From: Gammaproteobacteria bacterium
GTDB lineage: Bacteria; Pseudomonadota; Gammaproteobacteria; Burkholderiales; Burkholderiaceae_B
Assembly: GCA_030832095.1 (NCBI GenBank)
Contig: JAURJT010000057.1
Span: 50,938-114,937 of the forward strand
Direction of reading: 5' to 3'
Length of the DNA: 64,000 bases
Shown here: positions 1 through 8,158 of the stretch, piece by piece
Numbering within the stretch: the stretch's first letter is position 1
Layout: every line of letters begins with the position of its first letter
The notes under the pieces: generated by a model
Databases searched by the model: none
What the model saw: only the letters and a program-made list of their open reading frames with translations
What the model was told of the DNA's origin: nothing
Position numbers and translations under genes: made by a program

Positions 1-370
1 GGCGGCACGGCTTGACTGGGTGATGAGCGTACTGCCGATGATCAAAAAGTTTTATACACAGCGCGCGGGCACACTCTCGGGCGGCCAACAACAGATGGTG
101 TCCTTGGGCCGCGCCTTGCTTGGACAACCGCGGTGCCTGCTGCTCGACGAGCCCTCAATCGGTCTGGCACCAAAACTTTTTCAAGATTTGGCGGGCCCCT
201 TACGTGCTCTGCAGCAAGAGCGCAAAATGTCGATTTTGATTGTCGAACAAAATATTCGCGAAGCACTCAAAATTTCAGACCGCGTAATCGTGATGAAATC
301 AGGTGAACTCATTCGTGAAGGCACCCCCGAGACCTTTAGCAACAATGCCGATCTGATGGAACTTTATTAA
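1..370 (+). CDS. Branched-chain amino acid-type ABC transporter ATPase (LivF family), C-terminal part
   Basis: This is the 3' end of a gene that enters from the left edge; the frame is open from base 2, so the apparent GTG/ATG near base 20 is internal. It encodes the second half of an ABC ATPase: the signature TLSGGQQQM, the Walker B stretch CLLLDEPSIGL, and the IVEQN segment, which is the usual H-loop variant in LivF-type subunits. LivF works with LivG as the cytoplasmic motor of importers for branched-chain amino acids and related carboxylates. The residues before the signature (RLDWV, then a short helix) also fit LivF. It probably ends a liv-type operon whose other genes lie outside the window. 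The substrate is unknown. Confidence 0.9.
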   Translation, partial: AARLDWVMSVLPMIKKFYTQRAGTLSGGQQQMVSLGRALLGQPRCLLLDEPSIGLAPKLFQDLAGPLRALQQERKMSILIVEQNIREALKISDRVIVMKSGELIREGTPETFSNNADLMELY

Positions 371-451
371 TACCCTTCGGTTGGCCATGTTGCACAGAGA
401 ACGCTACTCATATTTCGCAACTGGACGCCCTGCAGCAGGACCTTTATTGAC

Positions 452-2173
452 ATGACGCATTCGTATACATTGCGCTCGGTCTATGAGCATCACTTCCTTC
501 AAGCACCCAATGCGACCATGCTGATCCAAGAGGGTCAGCACATTTCGTATTTGCAGTTTGAACAACTCGTACAAGACACTGAAACATGGCTCGGTCAACA
601 GGGCGTTAAGCAAGGCGATCGAGTTGCCGTGTGGCTCATCAACCGCGTTGAATGGCTTGCTATCTTTTTTGCGCTGGCTCGCTTAGGCGCGACCTTAGTT
701 GCCGTCAATACAAAATACCGCAGTCACGAAGTGCACTACATTCTGGCGAACTCGCACGCGCAGTTTTTAATCCTGCAATTGAATTTTCGAAAAATTGATT
801 TTGCCGAGGTGATTAAAGGCGTTGATGCAAGTGACTTGGCGCATCTCAAGACGATCATGATGGTCGATGCAGATGACAACACCCCCACGACTCTGTTGGG
901 CCGACCGGTTATACGCTTTTTGCCCGTGCTCGCAAAACCGTCGGCTCGATCTTTGCGTGAGCCGCCCAAAGCGTTCGGCGACGCATCACAGCAACGCACA
1001 ACGGTTGATTCTTTCGAACAGACGCAGCCCGATACTCACGCGTTTGCACAACTAGAACCAAATCCAGACCCTACTCAATCCTTAGCGCTCGAAGACCTGC
1101 CCGTTATTTTTTTCACGACGTCGGGTACGACTAAGGGCCCAAAGCTTGTCGTACACACGCAAAAGACGCTCAGCGAGCACGTACGACACATCGCGACGGG
1201 CTATCAGTTCGGCGCACCCGGTGATGCGTTACTAACCGCTCTGCCGCTCTGTGGCGTGTACGGGCTAGATAGCGCGTTGGCTGCCATTGCAGCAAGAATG
1301 CCAGTCGTGTTGATGGATTTTTTTGACGTGGCCTCGGCCAGTCAGTTAATCAAGCAGCACCAGATCACGCACATTTTTGGTAGCGACGAAATGTTACGTC
1401 GCTTTGCCGAGCAAAACCCAGAGCCCATCGCCTTTACCTCACTCAAGCTGTTTGGTTTTGCGGCCTTTAGTGCACGCTTCATTGAACTCGCTCAAGAGTT
1501 AATCCCGCGAGGATTTCCGATGAGAGGCCTCTATGGCTCAAGCGAAGTGCATTCTTTGTTTTCAGCACAGCACCCCGAGCTACCGCTCGAAGAGCGCGTG
1601 CTAGGCGGAGGCACGCCAGCCGCCGGCGCGCTCGCGTCAGTGCGGGTACGCGACCCTGACACTTTAGACCTCTGCGCCGCGGGCCTGTCGGGCGAACTCG
1701 AGATCAAGGCACCCACTTTATTCAAAGGCTACTTCAATAACCCCGAGGCCACTGCTCAAGCGTTTACAGAAGATGGCTACTTCAAAACGGGTGATCTCGG
1801 CTACCTGCGAGGTGATGGCAGTTTTGTGTATCAATCACGCATGGGCGACACCATGCGCCTGGGTGGCTTTTTAGTTGACCCGGCTGAAATCGAAGATGTC
1901 TTAGCCGCACAACCCGACATTGAAAGTGCGCAAGTGGTGGGTGTCGAGATCAACGGTCAACCACGTGCCGTGGCCTTCGCGATCGCAAAAAATAAGCAAT
2001 GCCCACCAGATACGAGTGCAACCCTCAAAGGTGTTGCCAAAACACTCGCTGCCTTTAAGATCCCCGCACACGTTTGGTTTGTCGACGAGTTTCCAACAAC
2101 AGCCAGTGCCAACGGACAAAAATTTCAGCGCGTCAAACTCAGAGAAATGGCACTAGAGAAGCTAGCTACTTAG
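452..2173 (+). CDS. AMP-forming acyl-CoA synthetase
   Basis: The 573-residue protein belongs to the class I adenylate-forming superfamily (ANL), which activates a carboxylic acid as an acyl-AMP and transfers it to CoA. The phosphate-binding loop FFTTSGTTKGPK lies near residues 218-232, the hinge/aspartate motif GYFKTGDLGY near 440, and the C-terminal lysine region GQKFQRVKLR near 560. An extra linker of about 60 residues, rich in polar and proline residues, precedes the P-loop. It starts 81 bases after the LivF-like gene, so the ligase may act on the compound imported by that transporter. The 3' end overlaps the convergent downstream gene by 8 bases. The substrate cannot be told from sequence. 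Confidence 0.85.
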   Translation: MTHSYTLRSVYEHHFLQAPNATMLIQEGQHISYLQFEQLVQDTETWLGQQGVKQGDRVAVWLINRVEWLAIFFALARLGATLVAVNTKYRSHEVHYILANSHAQFLILQLNFRKIDFAEVIKGVDASDLAHLKTIMMVDADDNTPTTLLGRPVIRFLPVLAKPSARSLREPPKAFGDASQQRTTVDSFEQTQPDTHAFAQLEPNPDPTQSLALEDLPVIFFTTSGTTKGPKLVVHTQKTLSEHVRHIATGYQFGAPGDALLTALPLCGVYGLDSALAAIAARMPVVLMDFFDVASASQLIKQHQITHIFGSDEMLRRFAEQNPEPIAFTSLKLFGFAAFSARFIELAQELIPRGFPMRGLYGSSEVHSLFSAQHPELPLEERVLGGGTPAAGALASVRVRDPDTLDLCAAGLSGELEIKAPTLFKGYFNNPEATAQAFTEDGYFKTGDLGYLRGDGSFVYQSRMGDTMRLGGFLVDPAEIEDVLAAQPDIESAQVVGVEINGQPRAVAFAIAKNKQCPPDTSATLKGVAKTLAAFKIPAHVWFVDEFPTTASANGQKFQRVKLREMALEKLAT

Positions 2174-2981
2174 CCACACCCGGTTCGTAACGCGCCCCTA
2201 ACCGCAGCGCTTCTGCCCTTAAAAATTCAAGCGCTAACGCAGCTGGCTCTGGGTCACCCTTTACGCCCAATTCAATGTGGGGCACTCCACCACCCTCACC
2301 CACAGAAGGCAAACTAAAGGCGCGCACGCCTGGCCATTTTTGCTCAAGCGCTTCGAGTGCGGGCGTGATCCGCGATTCGGGCATGCCATAGACCAAGAAT
2401 GAATGTTCGACCTGCTGGTTTTTGTGATGCAAGTGCGCATAGCGACTATCAAGCGTCGCCTCAAGCATCGGCCAGGCCATCACCGGAAACCCCGGCACAA
2501 ACGTATGGTGTTGAATGAAAAACCCGGGGATCCGATTAAATGGGTTCACAACCGCCTCGCAACCCTGCGGAAAATAGCCCATCTGCAAACGCTGTTGATT
2601 TTCTGGAGCATTGATATCAGGATTACCACCGCCCTTAGCGGCAGTTTCAGCGACTCGCAAGCCAATCTGTTCAGCAGCGAAGGGGTGCAGCGTCAAAGGC
2701 AATTTCAATGCCGCAGCTGCAGCTTGACGGGTATGGTCATCGGGGGTGGCGCCAATGCCACCGCAGCTAAATACGATATCGCCCGACGCAAAGCTGCGTT
2801 CAAAGGCCGCGGTCAGCAAGGCACGATCATCAGACAAGACTTCGACCCAAGACAACTGCAAACCACGCGCGCTCAATAACTCGATCACCTTAGACATATG
2901 CTTGTCTTGCCGACGACCTGACAAAATTTCGTCACCAACGATAATCAACCCAAACCGCGCGTTGTCTTGAGAGGCAGACAT
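2166..2981 (-). CDS. MoaB/CinA N-terminal-like molybdopterin-binding domain protein
   Basis: It encodes a stand-alone MoCF_biosynth-type domain, as in MoaB/MogA and the N-terminal half of CinA. GDEILSGRRQDKH near the start and CGGIGATPDDHTRQA near residues 80-95 are the typical substrate-pocket motifs. The nicotinamide-nucleotide amidase domain of full-length CinA (about 400 residues) is absent; the protein has 271 residues. I chose the ATG at 2981, just before the conserved GLIIVGDE strand, over a TTG at 3008. Such proteins are often annotated as competence/damage-inducible, but the biochemical role (pterin or ADP-ribose pyrophosphatase) is uncertain. It follows the EI24 gene on the same strand by about 105 bases. 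Confidence 0.8.
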   Translation of the reverse strand: MSASQDNARFGLIIVGDEILSGRRQDKHMSKVIELLSARGLQLSWVEVLSDDRALLTAAFERSFASGDIVFSCGGIGATPDDHTRQAAAAALKLPLTLHPFAAEQIGLRVAETAAKGGGNPDINAPENQQRLQMGYFPQGCEAVVNPFNRIPGFFIQHHTFVPGFPVMAWPMLEATLDSRYAHLHHKNQQVEHSFLVYGMPESRITPALEALEQKWPGVRAFSLPSVGEGGGVPHIELGVKGDPEPAALALEFLRAEALRLGARYEPGVAK

Positions 2982-3085
2982 GATGTTTCCAGTAAAAATT
3001 GAAGTCAATCAAATTTGAGAATAGTCGACATTTCAGCACAAATGAGAGAGCCTTGGTCGACTTCTGGCAGGCTAGCCTCAAACAT

Positions 3086-3883
3086 TTAGTGCATTTCACT
3101 ACGCAACTGGCGCAAGCTTGCCAGCCCGTAGTGCGTATAGATCAAGCCCGAGAATACAGGCAAAAATACCCAGGCCGGAGGGAACAAATTCAAACACGCA
3201 CAGAACAAGCCAATCACCCAAAACCCAGTGCCGTGACGCGCCAACAGAATTTTTCGCTCAGCAGCACTGGCGTGCTCGACGATCGAGTCAAGCCGCATCA
3301 TGCGCGAAAAGGCAAACGTCCACCACAAAAGCGACACCAATAAGCCCAGAGGCGGAAACAACCAAAAGGGCAGCGTTAACACCCAGCCCAACACAAACAC
3401 CACGCTCACCCATAACGCGTTCCAGAAGCTGACGACAAAGCCGTATTCGCCCTGCTTGGCCACATCGGCATAGCGGTGGCGCGACAAATGCGAAACCACC
3501 AAGGGCATGACAAACACAGCAGCAACGGCCAGGCCAAGAATCCCCGAAAGGGGCAAGAGCAGCAAGAGTGCAGTCAGGCTGAGCAACCAAGCTTTAACCG
3601 ACAATAACGAGAATAAACCAAGCGACACGAGCCATTCATTTGCGTCAAGCAGCAGACTAGAATCAGTCACCTGCTGGTTCAACCAAGCTGTGAGTGGCCC
3701 TAGTGCCACAGAGACCAGCACAATCACTGCACCTAGCACAATCAAAAAGGGCATCAACATGGCGAACAACATGCGCGGGTGACATTGCGAAGCCAGTGCG
3801 CGACCAAATGCCTGACCCACCCCTTGTAAGCCGAGCGATTGCTGCATGATTTGGGGTTGCTGGGTTGTTTGGTTTTGATTCAA
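3086..3883 (-). CDS. EI24 domain-containing membrane protein
   Basis: This is a 265-residue integral membrane protein resembling the EI24/CysZ family, with several hydrophobic helices (for example LLFAMLMPFLIVLGAVIVLV near the N-terminus and three or four more). I chose the TTG at 3883 because GGAG lies nine bases upstream in transcript sense, whereas the ATG at 3847 has no ribosome-binding site. The longer open frame to 4099 runs through low-similarity sequence. CysZ is a sulfate permease, but distant EI24 proteins in betaproteobacteria have no assigned function, and no cysteine-biosynthesis genes are near. It may be co-transcribed with the downstream MoaB/CinA-like gene. Confidence 0.75.
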   Translation of the reverse strand: MNQNQTTQQPQIMQQSLGLQGVGQAFGRALASQCHPRMLFAMLMPFLIVLGAVIVLVSVALGPLTAWLNQQVTDSSLLLDANEWLVSLGLFSLLSVKAWLLSLTALLLLLPLSGILGLAVAAVFVMPLVVSHLSRHRYADVAKQGEYGFVVSFWNALWVSVVFVLGWVLTLPFWLFPPLGLLVSLLWWTFAFSRMMRLDSIVEHASAAERKILLARHGTGFWVIGLFCACLNLFPPAWVFLPVFSGLIYTHYGLASLRQLRSEMH

Positions 3884-3920
3884 CGCGAAATTCTCCGAAA
3901 AACAGACAGTGCGACAGGAA

Positions 3921-3950
3921 GCCTGACTAGGGCGACGGCCCTCGTCAGGC
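3921..3950. repeat. 13-bp inverted repeat between divergent genes
   Basis: Arms 3921-3933 (GCCTGACTAGGGC) and 3938-3950 (GCCCTCGTCAGGC) pair with one mismatch around a four-base loop. It lies in the region shared by the divergent EI24 and thioredoxin-like genes. No T-run follows on either strand, so an operator or 5' leader hairpin is as likely as a terminator. Confidence 0.55.
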
Positions 3951-4001
3951 ACGCAAACGAGGCTATCATAGACAAACCTGATACTTTGCGCTGCCGAAAA
4001 C

Positions 4002-4388
4002 GTGTTTCTTCCAAACTCGCCAACACTTGCCCGAGCCCTTGAGCGGCCCGGGCTTACGATCGTCTTGTGTTTTTGTGCGGCCTGGTGCGATGCCTGCAAA
4101 GCCTACCGACCAAAATTCGAAGCACTGGGCGAGCAGCATCCTGACGTTTGTTTCATCTGGGCAGACATCGAAGATTATCCCGAACTGCTGGGCGATGAAG
4201 ATGTTGAGAATTTTCCGACGATCGCGATTGTGCAAGACACTCACGTTCGCTTCATGGGGACCTTACTGCCTCATATCGAGCATCTAAATCGCTTGATTGA
4301 AACGATGCGCCTACCAGGCCAGCCGCAAAGCACAAGCTTGCCCGAAGACTTGATTGAACAGTTAAAAACTCTCAGTCAAAAAACCTAA
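4002..4388 (+). CDS. Thioredoxin-family protein
   Basis: This 128-residue protein has a thioredoxin fold, with the redox motif WCDAC at residues 28-32 in place of the classical WCGPC, and the cis-proline at FPTIAIV (P72). No signal peptide is visible, so it should be cytoplasmic. The start is the GTG at 4002, which gives a normal N-terminal helix. The aspartate and alanine between the active-site cysteines would change the redox potential relative to thioredoxin 1, so it may be a specialised reductase. It is transcribed away from the EI24 gene and converges on rhlE. Confidence 0.85.
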   Translation: MFLPNSPTLARALERPGLTIVLCFCAAWCDACKAYRPKFEALGEQHPDVCFIWADIEDYPELLGDEDVENFPTIAIVQDTHVRFMGTLLPHIEHLNRLIETMRLPGQPQSTSLPEDLIEQLKTLSQKT

Positions 4389-4422
4389 ATTCAACATCGA
4401 AGGTCAGCGTTCAAGCCAGCGC

Positions 4423-5934
4423 TTACTCAGGCTTTTTTTGTGCAGCACCGAGCAGTAAACCCACCGGGCGCTTGGTTAACAACGAATGCTTTTTCACAGA
4501 CGAGACGGGTGCCTGTGCAGCGGCAGCCAACGAGGCGGCCGAGGGCTGATAGGGTTTTGTAAAGAAATCATCAATCGGCTTGGCTGGTGCGCTGTAACGG
4601 CTTGGGCGCACGCCGCGTTCTGCGCGCTCGCCATAACCGCCTCGACTACTCGGGGCACGCTCAACACTCGAAGCACCCGCGCTACGCTCTGACCCAAAGC
4701 TCGACCGAGGGGTACGCGACTCGTCGCGTGAAGAGCCCCGAGCCAGTAACTCACTTGGGATGTCGAGCGTGCCACGCACGATCGAATTCTTAATCAGCTT
4801 TTCAATGTCGAGTAGATATTTTTCTTCAGACGGAGCAAACAACGAGATCGCTTCGCCCAACGCCCCCGCGCGGCCTGTGCGGCCAATGCGATGAACGTAA
4901 TCTTCGGCGCTGTGCGGCAAATCGTAATTGATGACACAAGGTACCCCCGCCACATCGAGGCCACGCGCAGCCACATCGGTCGCGACCAACACTTCGAGCT
5001 CGCCGGCCTTAAAGGCCTCAAGCGCCTTCATTCGGTCGCCTTGCGTTTTGTCACCATGAATCGATTCGGCACGTACGCCGTCGAGCTCGAGTTGGCGCGC
5101 TAAACGACCGGTACCAATTTTGGTGTTTGAAAACACGATCACTTGCTTCAGACCACGCGATTTCACCAAATGTACAACGGCTGCCCGCTTGGCATCGCCC
5201 GACATGGCGTAAGCAATTTGCGTGACCGTGTCAGCGGTGGCATTACGACCTGCCACTTCAATTTCAACTGGGCTGTTTAAATAGGTGCGACCGAGCTTGC
5301 GAATGTCGTTGCTAAAGGTTGCCGAGAACAGCAAGGTTTGCCGAGGGGTGGGCAACAGACGGATGATTCGCTCTAGATCGGGCAAAAAACCCATATCTAG
5401 CATTCGATCGGCTTCATCCAAGACCAAAATGCCGACCTGACTGAGATTGACATTGCGCTGCTCAACGTGATCAAGCAGACGCCCAGGCGTCGCGATCAAC
5501 ACTTCGCAACCATTGCGCAAAGCCTCTTTTTGCGGATTGATATCAACCCCGCCAAACACTACCGTCGAGCGCAGTGGTGTGAGCTTACCGTAGCGCTTCA
5601 CACTTTCAGCAACCTGATCTGCAAGTTCGCGGGTCGGCGTCAAAATCAAAGCACGCACAGGATGTCGGGCAGGCGAGGCGCTACTGTTCGCAAACGCCAT
5701 CAGACGATGCAAAATCGGCAAAGTAAACGCAGCAGTTTTACCTGTGCCCGTTTGGGCGGCGCCCATGACATCTTGCCCGGCCATCGCAAGCGGAACTGCT
5801 TGCGCCTGAATCGGAGTGGGTATCGTGTAGCCGGTATCAAGCACGGCTTGTAACAACGCTGGATGCAATCCGATTTCAGAAAAAGTGGGGATTGCTGCGA
5901 CAGGTGTATCGGTTGGTTGAGTAGTAGAGGTCAA
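4423..5934 (-). CDS. rhlE: ATP-dependent DEAD-box RNA helicase RhlE
   Basis: The 503-residue protein carries the full DEAD-box set: Q motif around 39-46, Walker A AQTGTGKT (60-67), PTREL (100-104), DEAD (173-176), SAT (204-206), and HRIGRTGRAG (348-357). The C-terminal tail, from about residue 400, is rich in Ser, Arg, Gly and Pro, typical of RhlE-type tails that bind RNA. RhlE remodels RNA in ribosome assembly and, with the degradosome, in decay. It stands alone, convergent with the thioredoxin-like gene. RhlE is distinguished from SrmB/DbpA mainly by overall similarity and the basic tail, so the paralogue assignment is likely but not proven. Confidence 0.92.
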   Translation of the reverse strand: MTSTTQPTDTPVAAIPTFSEIGLHPALLQAVLDTGYTIPTPIQAQAVPLAMAGQDVMGAAQTGTGKTAAFTLPILHRLMAFANSSASPARHPVRALILTPTRELADQVAESVKRYGKLTPLRSTVVFGGVDINPQKEALRNGCEVLIATPGRLLDHVEQRNVNLSQVGILVLDEADRMLDMGFLPDLERIIRLLPTPRQTLLFSATFSNDIRKLGRTYLNSPVEIEVAGRNATADTVTQIAYAMSGDAKRAAVVHLVKSRGLKQVIVFSNTKIGTGRLARQLELDGVRAESIHGDKTQGDRMKALEAFKAGELEVLVATDVAARGLDVAGVPCVINYDLPHSAEDYVHRIGRTGRAGALGEAISLFAPSEEKYLLDIEKLIKNSIVRGTLDIPSELLARGSSRDESRTPRSSFGSERSAGASSVERAPSSRGGYGERAERGVRPSRYSAPAKPIDDFFTKPYQPSAASLAAAAQAPVSSVKKHSLLTKRPVGLLLGAAQKKPE

Positions 5935-6354
5935 GTAGTTTGTATGATTGAAGTCATTGAATTATTTAAGGAAACGCGTCCTAGTGTACTCCAGTCATGC
6001 GTCTCAGTTCGGGATTCCCCTTAGCTCACTCGCTAATCCAAGGCTGTTTGCGACCCTAAAACAACAGTAACAATGCCTGTTCAGTCCAAGGTAGTACATC
6101 AGGAACAATAGTTGCCACCAGTGCCGCGAGCGGCGCATAGCGTAGCGCGCTGCGCCCAAGATCAGCCATCGAGGCGGGCGCAATCGCTCGCAAATCCAGT
6201 AAAAACGCTGCACGTTTTTGCTCGCGCAGAGAGATCAAGGAAGTGAGCGTCGTCAACAGATCCAACAATTTTTTGCGTGTTTGAAACAATTGCCGTTAGT
6301 GTAGACCGCGCGCTTGGTACACTGTCCGCATCTATTTTTTCTTTGAGATTCGCG
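5935..6354. other. Intergenic region, no convincing gene
   Basis: The 420 bases separate rhlE from the zinc-finger gene. The minus strand has an open frame of 77 codons at 6056-6289, hydrophobic at its C-terminus, but it would start with TTG, lacks a clear ribosome-binding site and matches no family I recognise. I therefore leave it uncalled. The rhlE promoter and the promoter of the downstream plus-strand genes must lie here. No strong -10/-35 pair or hairpin stands out. Confidence 0.5.
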
Positions 6355-6564
6355 ATGACGCAAGCCCCCGCCTCTGGCAAAGATCAAGCTCCGGTACAAG
6401 TCGGTGCTGCCGATCTGCCCCTGCATTGCCCTGGTCCACGCGCTCCTCTCTGGAGCATGCACCCGCGCGTATTTCTTGACGTGACACGCACCGGCGCCGT
6501 CAATTGCCCTTACTGTGGCACGCAGTATCAATTGGCTGCGGGCACTGTTGTGCACGGCCATTAA
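6355..6564 (+). CDS. CHCC zinc-finger domain protein (NDUFS6-like)
   Basis: The 69-residue protein has ligands C25, H36, C51 and C54 in the order C-H-C-C, with CPYCGTQYQL near the end. This is the signature of the small zf-CHCC family related to the mitochondrial complex I subunit NDUFS6. The ATG at 6355 was chosen over 6277 because the upstream residues are not conserved-looking and overlap promoter sequence. Proteobacterial members are uncharacterised; a link to complex I or iron-sulfur proteins is inferred only from homology. It is followed after 11 bases by the NTF2-like gene, probably in one transcript. Confidence 0.85.
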   Translation: MTQAPASGKDQAPVQVGAADLPLHCPGPRAPLWSMHPRVFLDVTRTGAVNCPYCGTQYQLAAGTVVHGH

Positions 6565-6575
6565 GGGCCGCGCAT

Positions 6576-7007
6576 ATGCCGGTGATGTTCGCCACCCCCG
6601 AAGAAGCTGAACTGGCTTTTTATGATGCGCTTGAACGGGCAGACTTGGTTCGCTTGATGCAAGTCTGGTCTGACGACGAAGAGATCATCTGTGTGCACCC
6701 GGGTGGCTTACGCATGGTAGGTTTACATGCAGTCAAAGAGTCCTGGCAAGAGATCCTGGCGCAAGGCGCATTGCACATTCGCCCAGCTAAACTCGTGACC
6801 ACCCAAAGCATGATGAGCACTGTACATTCGCTGATTGAACAAATCACAGTGCGCAGCCAGACAGGCACCGAAGTTGCTCACTGCTACGCGACCAACGTCT
6901 ATCACAAGGGCCCAACGGGGTGGCGCATGGTGATGCATCACGCCTCGGCCGCACCCGAACAAACCGGCTTGCTCGACTCACACGACGCCCCTGGGCTTTT
7001 GCACTGA
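6576..7007 (+). CDS. SnoaL/NTF2-like domain protein
   Basis: This 143-residue protein resembles the SnoaL-like (DUF4440/NTF2) cone-fold family: an N-terminal helix pair (EEAELAFYDALERADL), the VWSDDEEIICVHPGG turn, and a C-terminal strand ending WRMVMHHAS. Members include isomerases, dehydratases and plain binding proteins, so no reaction can be assigned. The ATG at 6576 removes a 24-residue extension that only overlaps the preceding gene. An alternative start is the ATG at 6585. It probably shares a transcript with the zinc-finger gene and the following hydrolase. Confidence 0.8.
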   Translation: MPVMFATPEEAELAFYDALERADLVRLMQVWSDDEEIICVHPGGLRMVGLHAVKESWQEILAQGALHIRPAKLVTTQSMMSTVHSLIEQITVRSQTGTEVAHCYATNVYHKGPTGWRMVMHHASAAPEQTGLLDSHDAPGLLH

Positions 7008-7019
7008 CCTCACAGCATA

Positions 7020-8108
7020 GTGCCAGCCTCCCTCGACCTTTCGCCCTGCCATGCTCCGAACTGGTTGCCCGAACGTCACACCCAGACGCTCTTTGGCGCC
7101 TTAGTTGCCCCCACCAACCGTCTACGCTTTGCCAGAACACGTGTCGATACGCCCGATGGCGATTTTATCGATTTGGATTGGGCATACTCAAGCGCCGCCA
7201 ATCACTACCCACGCACCCAAGACAGCTCGTTGAGCCACACCGCAGCCGCACGCTGGCTCACGCCAATAGAGCAGCAGCAACTGCGCGACACCCCGCCAAC
7301 ACCAGCCTTACTGCTTTTTCATGGCCTGGAGGGCAGCAGCGGTAGCCGCTACGCACAATCGATCGCCACCTACTTCAAAGCCAGACAGTGGATCGTGGTT
7401 GTCGCACATTTTCGCGGTTGCTCTGGCTTTGCCAACCGGCTGGCACGCGCGTATCACTCGGGCGACTCTGCCGACATCGGTTTTATTCTTCAAGCAGTGC
7501 GACAACAAGTTCCTCAGGGGCAGTGGCATGCAGCGGGCGTCTCGCTTGGGGGCAACGCGTTATTAAAGTATTTGGGCGAACAGGCCACACATATGGCTTG
7601 GCTTGTGGGTGCTGCCGCGATTTCTGCCCCCCTCGATTTGGTCGCTGCCGGCAATCATCTATCGGATAACACCTTTAACCGCGAAGTGTATTCGCGTCAT
7701 TTTTTACGCTCGCTCAAACCCAAGGTATTTGAGAAGGCGCGTAGATATCCAGGCGTCATCGATACCTTTAAGGTGAATCAGGCGCGCGACCTGCGCGAGT
7801 TCGATCACGCTTACACCGCGCCCATGCATGGCTTTGCAGATGCCATCGATTACTGGACTCAATCGGCCAGCAAACCTTGGCTCAAAAAAATTGTTACGCC
7901 GACGTTGGTGCTAAACGCCAGAAATGATCCGTTTTTACCCGAGCCCGTACTGGTGGGGCCCAACGATTGCAGCGAGGCGATCACTTTGCATCAGCCGGCG
8001 CTGGGCGGCCATGTGGGATTTGTGACGGGAACTTGGCCCGGACACTTAAACTGGCTACCCGAACGACTGCAGCGTTATTTCGAGACGCTTGAGCCTAGTA
8101 CGGCCTGA
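7020..8108 (+). CDS. YheT-type alpha/beta hydrolase
   Basis: The 362-residue hydrolase belongs to the YheT/ABHD1-3 esterase family. PERHTQTLFGAL near residues 17-28 is the family N-terminal signature. The nucleophile elbow is GVSLGG (S175), with D303 (NARNDPFLP) and H331 (GGHVGFV) completing the triad, and FHGLEGSSGS at 100-109 forms the oxyanion region. It starts with GTG at 7020, 12 bases after the previous stop. The natural substrate of bacterial YheT is not established; acyl-ester hydrolysis is inferred. It converges with the M48 protease gene. Confidence 0.88.
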   Translation: MPASLDLSPCHAPNWLPERHTQTLFGALVAPTNRLRFARTRVDTPDGDFIDLDWAYSSAANHYPRTQDSSLSHTAAARWLTPIEQQQLRDTPPTPALLLFHGLEGSSGSRYAQSIATYFKARQWIVVVAHFRGCSGFANRLARAYHSGDSADIGFILQAVRQQVPQGQWHAAGVSLGGNALLKYLGEQATHMAWLVGAAAISAPLDLVAAGNHLSDNTFNREVYSRHFLRSLKPKVFEKARRYPGVIDTFKVNQARDLREFDHAYTAPMHGFADAIDYWTQSASKPWLKKIVTPTLVLNARNDPFLPEPVLVGPNDCSEAITLHQPALGGHVGFVTGTWPGHLNWLPERLQRYFETLEPSTA

Positions 8109-8158
8109 GGTTCTAAAACCCTGCAGCCTGACAGCCTAGACCACTGCGGCCTAATCGC

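Noticed and set aside
3884..4099. Longer N-terminus of the EI24 protein
   Set aside because: The TTG at 3883 has a good ribosome-binding site, and the upstream part covers the inverted repeat and the divergent gene.
6056..6289. Minus-strand frame of 77 codons, hydrophobic at its C-terminus
   Set aside because: It needs a TTG start, has no clear ribosome-binding site and matches no family that I recognise.
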